Below are positions 25,305 to 37,400 of a stretch of DNA of 64,000 nt, piece by piece (position 1 is the stretch's first letter; each line of letters begins with the position of its first letter). The position numbers and the translations under genes were made by a program. Origin of the DNA: Haemonchus contortus (lineage: Eukaryota; Nematoda; Chromadorea; Rhabditida; Trichostrongylidae). Below the pieces are notes generated by a model. It was not told the origin of the DNA, did no database searches, and was given only the letters and a program-made list of their open reading frames with translations. Location of the stretch: contig LS997562.1 in NCBI GenBank assembly GCA_000469685.2, forward strand, positions 24,295,802-24,359,801, written 5' to 3'.

Positions 25305-26165
25305 TTAGGCTGTTCGGAAAGGAGTGCGCGTTGAATTTGTTCATTTTTCTCTTCTACTATACAGAATTTTGCAAAACAGTTTTTAACAGAAAGAGATTTT
25401 TATCGCGCAGCTTTTGATATATTTTTGTTAATGTCTATTTTGTCGTTTTTTTTTTCTGAAGAAAAAAGTTTAGGAAATGCTTGACCGAAAACTCCTTTTG
25501 CGAGCTTGCACGTGGTACGACCTCAAGCAAGGCAAATCGGCAGCTGAAATTCATCATCTGAGGTCTTTGGCGAAGAGGTCCTGTCAGAAAGCCAGTGTCG
25601 TTAGATGTTAGAGGACGAAGAACATGGAAGTCGGCCTCAAGTCGTCGATAACCAAGTGTTAAAGTCCGTCATTGAATTGGATCCACGCCAAACCACTCGA
25701 AAACTAGCAACACGCTTGACGCTGCTCAAACTCTACCAGCCATGAACATGTGCTGGCAACTGGCAAGACGACAAGTGCGAAAAATGGGTGTCGCACCGTC
25801 GCGTCGCAGGTCGGGTCGCGAGTATGGATCGCGAAAAACATTTTGGAAAAAATTGAGAAATAGGGGCTGGAAAGTTTTGCCTAATCCGCCTTACAGCCCA
25901 TCCGATTGCCATCTGTTCCGGTCGATGCAGCACTCCTGGCCGAGAAAAAATTCAAAAACCGCGAAGAAGTCCAACTCTGGGTGTCCAACTACTTTGAGTC
26001 GCAGCCGGCCGAGTTCTTCCTAAGAAGTATCCATTCTTTGCGTAAACGTTGGCAACAAGTCATTGATAGTAGTGGAGATTATCTTTCGAATTGATCTTGT
26101 TTAGTTTTGTTGTATAATAAAAAATTTTTTAAACTAATACGCGCATTTCTTTGCGAACAACCTAA
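25305..26165 (+). pseudogene. Decayed mariner transposon
   Basis: 861 bp between inverted ends TTAGGCTGTTCGGAAAGG and the complement (ending GCGAACAACCTAA). The interior decodes in pieces as a mariner transposase: DPRQTTRKLATRL (N-terminal helix-turn-helix region, near 25680), then PPYSPSDCHLFRSMQH around the third catalytic Asp, where four residues of the usual PDLAPSD are deleted, then KFKNREEVQLWVSNYF and a C-terminal WQQVIDSSGDYLSN with stop at about 26094. A large central part including the first catalytic aspartates is deleted and there are frameshifts. The flanking TA duplication is no longer intact. Confidence 0.85.
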
Positions 26166-27510
26166 TGGTAGCAAACTTAGTGACTGTTATTCGATTTATG
26201 GATAGATCTCGTCCAGTCTTGCTTATATTGCTTTTTTAAAGGCAGGTTATGGAATCGTGGTCATTTGGAGAGACATAGAAATCCGCCTTTGATTTTTAAT
26301 CATTGTTTGTCAGAAGGGTCGTCGTGGCTCTCGAGCTGTTACTGGATGACTGCATGGGCAACATTGTTCTATGGCATGCTGACCATTGTTTCCCTAGGCC
26401 CTCTCTGCCATTCTCCAAGAATCGCTGTATGATTCTTTTTGTAGAAACTATGCTCCCTCTTCTTCATCATTGTTGTACTATTTTCGTATTCTTCCTCATC
26501 TACACTTGATGATTTGAAAAGAAAAAACAGCGGCACTCATAATGAAAAAAGGGCAGATGTCGGGCCACCGTTCGGATTACTAGCTGCATGTATTGTTGTT
26601 AGCTACTTGTCTTGAATTTAGTTGTCTCAGCCATTTTCACCTCCCCATCCCAAGTTTGATGGCATACACTGCACCAATGTAGCAGGGTGGGCGTAAAGTG
26701 GGTGTATATTCACAACAGCAAATGGCTTGGGTTTGTCATACCCAGAGAAACATCGGTCGGACGGCCAACAGGGCTTTGGCTGAATGACTAAAGAAAATGG
26801 CAAACACATGTAAAACTTTATAGAGTAAGGTGTGTAAAAATACGGCAACTGACGTTTACCTATTAATGTGCTCTCTGCCCAAATACCGTTGCTTTGTGGC
26901 CTATGAAGAGCAAATCGAACTAGAGCCAAAGTCAGAAGGTGACATTTCCTGGGCTTTGAACACATGTCTTCATCCTCCCTACACTATTGTTTCAAAAAGC
27001 TTTGTAAGTTATTCCACTATATTTGCACGGCTAGCCCTTGATACTGCTCTGTATTAGTTGCGGTCCAGCAATGGCCAAAGTAGAAAAGAACAGTACTGAC
27101 ATTAAAAAGCGAATAAATCTATCGGTTACATTTGACATAAACCCTGACGTTGTGTGTGAAGGATTGCGAAATATGTGCCACACTCTCTGAAGGGCAAACA
27201 GGGAAATCGCTCGCACAGTGCTTTAACTTTAGCATGGCGACTATCCGCGATGGCGCTGCTTGTCTCATACCCATCGTCAAGAAATGCGGTAAAAGGTGGT
27301 GGGATTTGTGAGTAATACGACCAACTTGAACAGCTTCTATGTCTGTAAATCACCAAGGTAAGTTCAGGCACCTAATTTCATGAATGGCTACGCGCCGCGC
27401 CTTCGTTTTGCATCGTAGCTCAGTAGGGGAAGGGAGCTTTTCCCCAGCGTTGCTGCGCAGCTATGCCACTTTGGGCAGATTAGCGTTATGATCCTAACTT
27501 AACCTAACTT
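26166..27510. other. Region without a recognised gene
   Basis: Opposing frames at 26627-26965 (-) and 26830-27057 (+) overlap and neither resembles a known protein. Nothing else is supported. Confidence 0.45.
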
Positions 27511-27797
27511 GGAGGATGTGTAGTGGCGCACTATCACTCCGCATGATCCGTTTTTGGGATACCGGCTTGATTCTCGGCAAAGCCAACCAAGTTTCCCTTT
27601 GCTCCGAAGTCGAGTGATTGATATAAGGCTTGTCTGAGAGGAGAAAAACATTGAATTGTACATGGATGGCCACTGAAAGCCACTGTGGTGGCCACATACG
27701 CATGCAAACCGCCATTGCACTTTGGAATGGGAGGCGGAAGCGGGGCGCATACAAAGTGGATTGATTTACGCCAAAAGCGTTCTCCTTCATTCTTTAA
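27511..27797 (+). repeat. tRNA-derived SINE, diverged copy
   Basis: Full-length but diverged relative of the copies at 27866 and 61331: a TGTAGTGGCGCACTATCAC head, a CAAAGCCAACCAAGTTTCC middle, the GGTGGCCACATACGCATGC block and the GCGTTCTCCTTCATTC tail, in the same order. Confidence 0.65.
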
Positions 27798-27865
27798 ATC
27801 CTGAAGATGGGAAATAGAGCGTGTGATGGGTGTAAAAGATTATTGTTGGTGTATTATTGTTCAGG

Positions 27866-28162
27866 GCGAAGGTGGTGTAGTGGCAAGTGGCACACTATAT
27901 CACACGCACGGTCAGTTGTTCGAATCCTGGATCGATGCCCGCCTAGGCCAACCAAGCCTTCCATCCCTCCAGGGACGATGAATTGACACTAGACTCGTCT
28001 GGGAGGTTAGAAGCACTGACTTGTACATCGGCTGGCCACTGCAAGTCATTGTATAGGCCACATACGCACTCATTACGCCACTACGATTCTGAATGGAAGT
28101 CGAGTGCGGGGGCGCATCCCTCAGACGGGATTAATTAACCCCAAAAACGTTATCCTTTATCC
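27866..28162 (+). repeat. tRNA-derived SINE, well-preserved copy
   Basis: The head reads GGTGTAGTGGCAAGTGGC (A-box-like), followed about 35 bp later by GTTCGAATCC (B-box), so an RNA polymerase III promoter is recognisable. The body carries blocks shared with every copy: CCAACCAAGCCTTCCATCCC, GACTAGACTCGTCTGGGAGG-like, GCACTGACTTGTACATCGGC and CCTCAGACGGGATTAATTAA. About 297 bp. It lies shortly upstream of the glycine-cleavage gene. Confidence 0.75.
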
Positions 28163-28331
28163 ATATTGTTCACTTCAATAAATGGAAATGTCTGGACTAG
28201 TGGCTCCTCCGTTCCTTTAACGAAAACTCTTACCTCTTCAGATGTTACGCGATATTCTTTTCCGCTACAAATATGACGTGTACTCAGATATATTGATTTT
28301 CTGTTGTATCAAATTTTATTCACTGTTCATA

Positions 28332-28336
28332 GGATG
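28332..28336 (+). promoter_or_regulatory. Likely spliced-leader acceptor before the H-protein start
   Basis: TTATTCACTGTTCATAG ends at 28332, and the ATG begins at 28334. A splice acceptor immediately before a start codon, with no upstream exon recognised, is the usual sign of SL trans-splicing in nematodes. Confidence 0.45.
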
Positions 28337-31300
28337 GCTCTGCTCATGCGTAGTACTATGCGATTAGTGACACAGGTGGAGCGAGTCGTCCTACCAATAA
28401 GGGCATTCTCCGTCACGCCAACCATATTTGCAGGTAAATATAGTGATCTCATAGAACTTTGTTTTGACTTGGTGTTTTGATAACTGCTATTATTTCGCTG
28501 CAATACTTGATATGAGGGTCTAACAAGGTTGGCGAGTTATGGACAAAATGTGGGCCTCGAACAGGACTCGAACCCATGCTTGTGCTATTCGGGTACCATG
28601 CTCTTTTCACTTACACTACCGAGACCCCGCTTGCCCTTGACTTACCCTGAACGCTGTTGCAAGCGAGATCTCTACAGTGCAGGGATACGAGCACAGTGCT
28701 CAGATAGCACAGGAACGGGTTCGAGTAGCTCCGAAGCCGAAGTTTTGCTCTAACTCGCCGACCTTGTGAGAACAAACCCAGCCATATCTTCCTATCCGCT
28801 CCACTGTTCGAGAATCACATATGGAAACTGCCAAATGGTGACCAGAGATTGGTACTGTGTGGGGCCCTTAGAGAACGGTCACATATAGAGGGTAAGAAAT
28901 CTGCGAGCTGCGGTCCTATTTGGTAATGAAGTAATTATATTCTTACTGATTTTGCTTCGAAAGCAGTGCGTTTATCAGTACGAGAATGACCGTCAGGAAC
29001 GGCATTTTCAACGTCTTGCTTCCTTATCTCCTTTATGGAGCAGCGGTTTACAATGAAGAAAAGCCTATGGCATTGACAATCACCGAATAACTATTATAGG
29101 ATAATTTTTCAAACTTATTCTGGTTTCCTTTGATGTTTTTTGGGTAAACCTGGAGTTAACGGAATTTTTCACATACCGCCATAATTTCCAGAGCGTAAAT
29201 ACACAAAGAAACATGAGTGGGTTTTGGCTGATGGAGACATGGGCACTGTGGGTATAACGGATTTTGCAGCGGTAAGTTCAAGTTTGATATCCCAGTCATT
29301 TGAGCGATTAGTTATTTGCCTGGCTATTTTTTTACTATTAACTATTTTCCTCGTAATTGATTGGTTATCACATTGAGGAGTCTCAATTATTGTCAAGGGT
29401 CTGTAGTAGCGAAATAAAGTCTACAAGAGTGCAGTAGCTCAATGGGTAGTCGCTTATGCTAGCAGATCTCAGTTGTCTATACTCAACTTTAGTGGAGCCA
29501 GGCGTAGTGCTGCAAAAGACAACGAACTATGACTACGGGGAGCGGACTGCCACTGGACCAAAAGCGCTCAATCTAAGCCTGCGTCATGCTGCAGGGGGCT
29601 AATTCAGAAGCAGTAACATTCATAACACCTTCCCTCCAAGAATTTTTTCACACTTCCATTTGAACACCATTAGTATTAAATCAGTAAGCAGAATCCAAAC
29701 GGCTTGAGACGTGCATGAGAGAGAGGAGGAGGGAAACGGTCCCATTTCACGTTTTTCAGAGTGGTGATATCGCACCATCAAGCTCTTCTTTGACTTGGCT
29801 CGACCATTGTAGGACGCTTGTCTGCCTCGAGTGTATAACCTCACTGTAACCACCGCATGAGTCAGAGCGCCACCTTCTAGTTCAGTTGGGTCCCTACTGA
29901 TTTCTTTGTTGGAAGGACATCCATCACGTTTATAGCCGACAGTTTTACGGAACTGTGCATCACTCAAGGCTATGGGCATCAACATTCACCTAGAACTGGA
30001 TGGACGCGGCAAACCGCGCCGCGAAATTCGTGGTGTTCAAAACGACTCCGCCGCCCATCATCGGGGCACAAATTTGAAGTAGGGTAGATAATTAGCATCA
30101 GCTGACCCTACTTTTACAATTTACTTCAAACCTGCCCCAATGATGGGCGGCAGAGTCGTTCAAAAACCACCAATTTCGCCCCGCGCAGTTTGCTGCGTCC
30201 AACCTGGATTGGGTGAATGTACCCATACCCCTCAAAGCTAACAAGTTGTTTGGTGTTCTGCAGACGGGCACTCAAAGGACCTCCAATGTGAATTAAAACT
30301 AGTAGCAGTACTATTGCAGGAACAACTTGGTGACATTGTCTTTGTTGAACTACCGGAAAAAGATGCTAAAATCGTAAAAGGTGAATCTACTGGAGCAGTG
30401 GAAAGCGTCAAGGTATGCACTGTCTCGTCTTTATTGTGTCGAAGAGAATTCGATTGTCCATAATGAATTGAGCACTCCTAATTGTTCGTACGAAGGGCCG
30501 CTGAACACATAAAAATTATACGCTAATTGGCATTTTGAAAAGAGAAAATGATGGAAAAAGAAAAGAAGTCTTCGATACAGAACATCCTTTTGACTATTGG
30601 TTGGAGAGAAATTGGGGTGAAATTTCAGCAGTGGATGGGAAGAGAATCTATTTGTTGCCATGAACTAGAAGTCCAGCCCCTGGTATTACCTACATATACA
30701 GTAGCGCTCAAAAGTATTCGACGGAATGCTGACTCCAATTGTAATTTTCAGTCATAACTCCTTTCCTACTGGATCTAATCAAGCGAAATTTCAATATGTG
30801 TAGCATGGGCGTAGTGTGAGTATTCACCACTATTAACCTGCAATCTGATCATGTTCCATGTATCCAAAAGGACTTGAACAAAAAATCAACTGGAAATAAG
30901 AATGGTGGTCCTTCTGGGAGTCCTTTCCTTTTTGCCATGTCTTGAGTGTACGAGCGCTAATGTCGAACCCAGAAGAGAAGGAAAATGTACATAAGGTCCG
31001 ATTAACTGCAGACGTCACAAACTTGCTTTCAGCACAGTCTACAAACGCCTCTCCATTAGTATGTGGATATGGCTGTTTTGCAGTCAAGTAGTGTTGGACG
31101 GTGTAAAATATGCCTCGGCTAAACATATCAAAATTCCATGTGACTTGCTCCACTGGGATAAGAGTTATGGCAAGTTAAAGTTGGCCGAATACTTTTGAGC
31201 GCTACTGTACATACAACACATACATTATTCAATGCCAATCGGACAAAACACTCTTTTCACTTGTTGTGAAGGCTCCGTTTAAATGCGTAGCAATGCAGAA

Positions 31301-32885
31301 GTTCGAAAGGGGCTTGTCCAGGATTTAGTTCGTCGTGATATATATGAGTAGCCTTTTCCTGCTGAGGTGAGAAAACCCCTCAATCTTACCCATTAATTGG
31401 AGATTTCGGTCATTGAGTCTTCGAGCTCTCCGTTTGCCTCTGTAACCCGCGCATATATGCAGATCTTTGTCGAAGACGAGTCAGTGAAATGGTTTTCCGT
31501 ACTACCCGTGTTTTCTGTACTTTTGCTACGACTGTACAAGCAAGGGAGGCTCCCTGTGAGATTAGCGCATTTCAACTGTCTCCCCTCATCGTGAACAAAG
31601 TTTTTGCCAAATTGGAAGAATTTATTTTCAATCTACGTCAATTCTGCCTTGGTTATAAACACAGAATGTAAATGAGCGACAGAAATGGCCGAAAAAGATG
31701 AGTAGTGATTAGAAAAGAGTTTTTAGGGCCAGAGTGACTTTGACTGAGTGAATCATGTCTTGAAAAGCCGTCTGCATCTAAGTTTTTGCATCAGAAGATT
31801 ATGTGGCCAAACTATTCTATGTTTCCATCACATCGTTGTTCCGTTTAATCTACGAATGCTTCGGATCGCTTTGTTCCGACCGTGGAATTTCTGCCACTAG
31901 CTGACGATTTTTTCCATCCACCAGTAGGATTCGAACTTAATGAACACAAATTTGTACCTACTACCTTGAGCATTGGCTCCCAGTTATGCTCAAAGATAAG
32001 TCAAATACACTAGACTCTAAAATGTAATCGGAACAAACGACTGGATATGCTTTTCAGACCTCATTGCTTCCCATATGTACTGATACACGTCAATTGCCTC
32101 GTATAATTGCCCCTTGCAGAACTTTAATGAGTAGTTTGATATACCCATTTCTTCCGATCTAATTTTCGCTGCCTCACTGCAGCTTATGCGGTGCATCTGA
32201 TTCGGGCCCTATTCCTCGCGATGGTTTCCTTTTGCACTAATACCAAATACATTGCCATAAGTTATCGTTTAAATGTCGCCTTGCGACTCGAGTGATCCGT
32301 GGAATGAGGGAGTGAAATCATGTCAGGCGACTAAACGTTTACGGAACAAGATTCAGCTGCCTCAACCACTTTAGCTCTGATAGTAGTGAACTGTTTCAGG
32401 CAGCCTCCGACATCTACGCACCAGTGTCCGGTACAGTGACGGAAAGGAACGAAGTGCTCGAGCAGGAACCGGGAAAAATAAATAAGAGCCCATTTGATGA
32501 GGGTAAGTTGACTCCGAAATGCTTGCGGCGGTTTATAAGAGGCTGGTCATTTCTCCAATAGGGTCATAGAGTAGGGGTTTGAGGAATCTATTATAGCAGT
32601 ACTGCTAACTCGTCTCAAGACTTGTTTTGCCTTTACTAACTCAAAGCACAAAAGTTGCTTTTGCTAGGCCTTGAGGGTAGGCATGTCCTTGCGATACATA
32701 AGTCCATGTGAACCCTCCTTGATAAACCCTGTTTGGGGTATAAACCTCTTGTTCCTTCCCTGTACCATCTCGAATTTTCAGGCTGGCTATACAAGCTGAA
32801 GCTGTCGGATAAAAAAGAACTTGGCGATTTGCTCTCTGAGAAGGACTACCAGGAGTTCAAGAAAGAAGATGAAGGGCACGATTAA
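28334..32885 (+). CDS. gcsh: Glycine cleavage system H protein, mitochondrial
   Basis: Exons 28334-28433, 29192-29271, 30320-30412, 32400-32502 and 32782-32885 (stop TAA); all phases agree, giving 159 residues. The H protein carries a lipoyl arm that shuttles the aminomethyl group between the P, T and L proteins of mitochondrial glycine cleavage. The first 33 residues ([20 protein letters not shown]) are Arg-rich without acidic residues apart from one Glu, as expected for a mitochondrial transit peptide. Then come KYTKKHEWV and GITDFAAEQLGD, the strictly conserved lipoylation block [11 protein letters not shown] (the final Lys is the lipoyl site), [14 protein letters not shown], and the C-terminal [17 protein letters not shown]. 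Length and domain order match the family. Introns contain a palindromic tRNA-like element (intron 1), a SINE-like patch and a foldback (intron 2) and a Tc1-type MITE (intron 3). Confidence 0.95.
28522..28768. mobile_element. Palindromic element made of two divergent tRNA-like units
   Basis: Inverted ends AACAAGGTTGGCGAGTTA (28522-28539) and the complement (28751-28767). Inside are two tRNA-like units pointing outward: one on the minus strand (28628-28552) with GGTAGTGTAAGTG then GGGTTCGAGTCC, and one on the plus strand (28665-28740) with CAGTGCAGGGATACGAGC then GGGTTCGAGTAGC. Both have the A-box/B-box spacing of a tRNA and the shared core ATAGCACA between them. It lies in intron 1 of the H-protein gene. 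A second copy is at 49963-50111. Confidence 0.65.
29443..29600 (+). repeat. Possible tRNA-like SINE of another type
   Basis: GCAGTAGCTCAATGGGTAGTCGC matches an A-box (TAGCTCAATGGG) well, but no convincing B-box follows. It lies in intron 2 of the H-protein gene. Single copy in this window. Confidence 0.3.
29974..30229. mobile_element. Foldback element, family C copy 1
   Basis: Long inverted arms around 30090-30110, with paired blocks CCGCCCATCATCGGGGCAC / its complement and GGACGCGGCAAAC / its complement; outermost matches include CATTCACC on the left. It lies in intron 2 of the H-protein gene. A second copy sits at 61080-61265. Confidence 0.7.
30699..31207. mobile_element. Tc1-type MITE, family B copy 2
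   Basis: 509 bp with near-perfect inverted ends CAGTAGCGCTCAAAAGTATT and flanking TA on both sides (30697-30698 and 31208-31209). The interior is related, in reverse orientation, to the copy at 35105. It lies in intron 3 of the H-protein gene. Non-coding. Confidence 0.82.
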
Positions 32886-34263
32886 GTTAGTGGGAGCTGT
32901 CTAATTTTTTAGTGCTTACCTAGAATATTTTTAAATTAAAAAATGACGATTTGTGAACAAATGGACAATGATGAAATGTAGATGGTGTTCTGAGTAGCCT
33001 GGAGCGTCAAACTCCTTCTTCACCCGTTTGTTCAGTTGAATGTCAGTGATGTCGATTGTTGCTACTCAGTGAGGCTTAGAAGTATACAGGTTTGAAAATC
33101 ATTACTTTCTGGCGGGGATTACTCGGAACACTCTCAATCCTCATTGTCCAGTGAGTGAATCTTCAAGAACGATTAATGTTTAATGTATCAGGAACCTCTA
33201 TTATTCACATCAATATCAATACTAGTTGTGTAGAGATGAAAGGTTATAAGGTGTAATCTATCAGTTACAATCGAGACCTACAGTGCGCACGCCCAGAGCC
33301 TACCTAACTAGTATTGCGATCGGAAATTTATTTTAAGTCGAAGAATTTGCTCGTTTTTATCCTTGGATTTTGATGCTTACACTATATGAACTATGCACTT
33401 GCCATGTTCCACGTTGTTTAAGATACGAGTTGAGATGATTCTGTGAAAGTTATAAAGTTTTATTATGAACTAACAATGTCACATTTCCCACACTAGATGT
33501 ATATCAATTCAAAGCCCTGTTATAAGTTCTTCATCGATACTTACAACAACAGCTGCATCATACTGAGAAACGGAACAAACTGACACTAAAAATTAATTTG
33601 TTAAATAGCCTTAAGTATCAATTTTGTATAAGAAACAGAAGGGTGTAGATTTGACCGAATAAAAGCAGCAACGAGCATCGTCCATTTAGAGCTAGAGCCG
33701 AGAGAAGTCGTGGCATTTTGGCAGAGAGTTTGCTTTGTGTTAGTTTTGCAATGTATGCATACCGCGTTTGGTGACCTGATTTATGAGCAATAGCGCCTCC
33801 GGACTCCCTCATGATCTCTAAATCGAAGGGCAAATCGGCATTTGTGCTAGGAAGGTTTAATCCTTCTTCTTCCGGTTTTCTGGCGCTTGGCAGTGTTCGG
33901 GACGGTAGTTTGAGGGTCTTGTATGGCAGTGTTCGGGACGGTAGTTTGAGGGTCTTGTAAGAATTGCACAGCCTTTCAAATCTCACTTTTCGATTGGTAG
34001 GGTGAGTCAGTCAGCAGTCACTTCATTACGCACTTGCACAGTGACTAGATCAAGCTGAGGGGAAGCGATTCAAGCTGTTAGTGTTCAATTTGCAAGAAAT
34101 GAATGCCGCAACTCGTGCTGTGGGGATCTTAGCGTTTTCAGGATGACTACTCAGGGACAACGAGAAAGTAGTCAAACATTTTCGAATCGCCTATTGGAAA
34201 TCATTGAGCACTCTATTTCATCACATTCGTGGGAGCATCTCATTGTGAATAGAACGTCTCGCA
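32886..34263. other. Downstream of the H-protein gene
   Basis: The 3' UTR should occupy the first part (AATTAAAA near 32933 may act in polyadenylation). A 36-bp unit (GGCAGTGTTCGGGACGGTAG and the 16 bases after it) is repeated twice in tandem at about 33889-33960. The minus-strand frame 33618-33986 reads through this repeat but resembles no protein family. Confidence 0.5.
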
Positions 34264-34457
34264 TGTTCTGGAATGGGCCAGAACCCGTGGTCAACCCTGC
34301 TGTTTGGGGACGGGGCTAAGGTAAGATCTCTCTTACTTACTTCTGCACCATCCGCAAGCAAGGTGTTTTGTGTTGTTCGAATAAATTCATCCTACCACTG
34401 AATCGGGTAACTTTGCTCGTTTATCGGAGAGACCAACAATCTCTGTGAACTTATTTA
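34264..34457 (+). repeat. Probable LTR of a BEL/Pao-type element (left copy)
   Basis: The 194-bp sequence starts TGTTCTGGAATGGGCCAGAA and carries an AATAAA (34380 region). It is repeated at 38069-39137, where a mariner splits it. Sequence to its left differs from that of the other copy, so the boundary at TG is real. The sharing continues about 10 bp past the apparent end, so the right border is approximate. Confidence 0.6.
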
Positions 34458-37400
34458 GAGGTGCACCCTTCCGGCTAAGCAACCACAATTTTGGCGCAAG
34501 CAGACCAGTTGGCATCAACTTCAGAGCTCCACCGGCAAATTTCAGGCCGCCGAGAAATGAAACCAATCAACAAAACTATAGCAGCGAACCACAGCAGTCT
34601 GATAACAGGCCTTGCAGCCGTTATAGCAGTGATGCTAGGAGAACACAACAGACCAACACACAGGTCATTCAGTTAGGGTAGGATTACGACCGCTCTATGA
34701 TCGACACTAGTAAAAACGAACAACTGATCCTTATGACAGCAGAATGCAAATTCGGGAATAACAGAAGCAAAGACTTCGAGGAAGCGCTCTTCTTCTGCGA
34801 TAGTGGAGCTCATAAAACCATAATTGAGGAAAACCTAGCAAATGATTTTGAGCTTCCCAAGCTCCCCACTCTGAGAGTTCAATCCGCTCGGGATCGAAAC
34901 GAAACTCTTACTAACCTTCATCGCTTTTCGTCCCTAAAAGTATTGTTACGTACAGTAGCTAAAATAGGGAAACGCTCTCTCAAATGGGTTAGTCGCACCA
35001 ACAATAGAAACGTGGTCCAAATTAAATCCTGCTGGGAGTGGCGATGCCAGGACAAACATTGAGTATGGAATGATTCATTTGAGAGGGTAGCACCCTTATG
35101 TATACAGTAGCGCTTAGAAGTATTTGGCCGAGCGCTCTTTCGGCTATAATTTTTTTTCTTAGCGGAGCAAATCGCATGAAATTTTGATATGTTCAACTGA
35201 AGCATATTTCACACTACCAAACCCTTCTTGACTGCAAAGCAGCAATGCCCACATGACTAAGATGAAGGTGTTTGTAGACTATGCTGAAAACAAGACTGTG
35301 ACGTCTGCAGCTATTTGCACCTCATTTGCTTTTCTCCTCTACTGTGTTCAGCATTAGCGCGCGTAAACTTTGGACATGGCAAAAAGGAAAGCAATCCTAG
35401 AAGCAGCAATGTCTGTGTTTCAATTTTTTTCACGATTTCAAGCTTTTTGGAATGTCTGGAACAGATCAGATTGAGTGTTAATAGTTGTAAATATTCACAA
35501 TACACCCATGCTACACATATCAGAATTTCGCATGATTATCCATTAGGAAAGTAGTTACGACTAAAAGTGCGACTGGAGAAACATTTGGCCGAATACTTTT
35601 GAGCGCTACTGTACACTCTCCCTCTATCATGCCTGTGCTCCGATCCTTCTTCATTCTTCATTCTCGCACGTTCACTCACACGCTCACACCTCCCCTAGTG
35701 ACCCTACGGTCACTCAAGATCCTGAGCGTTACTCTTCGGGGTGAGGAGGTTCAGCCTTACGTTCACCTCCTCCTCACCCACCAGTGTTTCTTGACACCAA
35801 CACCATTTCAAACATTTATTATCAAACACTACCCTCACTGGGGTTTTCGCGAGCCTCATTTCTCAAGCTCTGGCGGGCCGGGTTCGGGCTTCGAGATCTT
35901 TGCCTTGATTATCGGCTGCGGCTTCCTGACCTTCGTCTTCCGCAGGTGCTACTACCAGACCCCGAACGGTTCCTCGAATGTTCTTCGCCTTCCATCTTCT
36001 GGAGATCCGTCCGACTCTCTCGCAATGCCGACCACAGTGCGCGACCGTGCCTCTGTGGACGACGACGCAGTCTTGCCCCCACACCACCGGCACCATTGCG
36101 GGCGCCGCCGCCACAGCTCCTGTCCCTGCCGAGACCAATACCACTGTAGGCTCGCCTGCGAGCCCCACCGGCCCGCCCCCCCCCCTCCTCGGAGACCTTT
36201 GCCGGCTGCTGCTGCTGTTGCTCTCCCGGCAACGAGATCATAACAGAGTTGCCTACCGCCTACCCCTTCCAGCTTCTTTCATAGGCCTCACGCCATATCT
36301 GCTGTTTTTGTTTACGTCTTCCATTTCTCCACCAGAGCGCATCACTGCGTGCTGCCCTGCTTGGTCAGGATCGACACACCGGATTCTTGTCAGCTCTACG
36401 ACAGAGGTTTTTTTCTATAGAGTAGCGCATATACCCCTCACCGGAGAGACTTATGAAGTATATGAATGCCAAGACCGGTCTCCGTCCATTCATCTTTAGA
36501 TCTTAAGCAACATGTTTGGTAGAACAGTACAGGAGCGATATAGCATACTCCTGTATCAAACAACAGACGTGAAGATTATGAATATCACAGCAGTCACTGT
36601 GCAGATGCCCTCGCACTCGCCGATGGGTAAAACCTACGCCCAGCCGGAAACTGGGAACATGATTCTCCCTGAATCGTTCCAGATGCCGGTCGTATGCTCA
36701 ACACGCAAAATGACATGCAGCCGTAGTACTCGATCAGTCATATACGTGCAGAGGAATCCAATCGCTTACCACTTAAGACCGGTACTTGTACACTCAAGGC
36801 AATGACGTTGAGGTAAACTCATTCGAGTTCTATTCTATATGCAAGATCTAAGATAATTACAGAAAGCTCTGAACTGGCTACCGACAACCAATGCACTGCA
36901 CAGTTGAGTGAGCTGAAAGGTTGTTATAGGTGTCTACATGGAGCACAGACAAATGTGACATGTATTTCACACTATGAACCATTCGCAGAAACCAAATGCA
37001 GCAGCTTCACTACTGTTGTTAAGTGTAGCTCAGAAAATACAACTACACAGCTTAGTTTGAACTTCATTGAGGCCTTCATTAAGGTTTTTTGTTACATAGC
37101 ATGTGGCCACTCAAAAAGCAAAACGCTTTTTGAGTGACACTTGCTTTATCATCCGGTCCCGAATGGTCAAGTATTGTTCCACAACTCTGAGTAAGGGCGA
37201 GCAAATATGACAGAATTCTCTCAGCTCCATTTCCCTGATCTGAAGCCGTTGCTCAACTCAGTCAGGGATCACTGGAAAGCAGCTGTACTCATTGCTGTTG
37301 CCTGCACGGTAGTTACAGGTCTGATTTATTTCTCCGGACCAATAGCAATTATTGCACTACTCAAAGTACTGTGTGCTGCAATTAGATGTATCGAAGCTCC

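Noticed and set aside
28552..28740. Functional tRNA genes
   Set aside because: The two tRNA-like units have mismatched stems, diverge from each other and recur inside a repeated palindrome, so they are repeat-derived.
35599..36243. 214-codon frame, the longest in the window
   Set aside because: It starts in a MITE end, runs through GC-rich Pro/His/Arg-rich sequence and has overlapping frames on both strands of similar length; no coherent protein. Kept only as part of the retroelement remnant.
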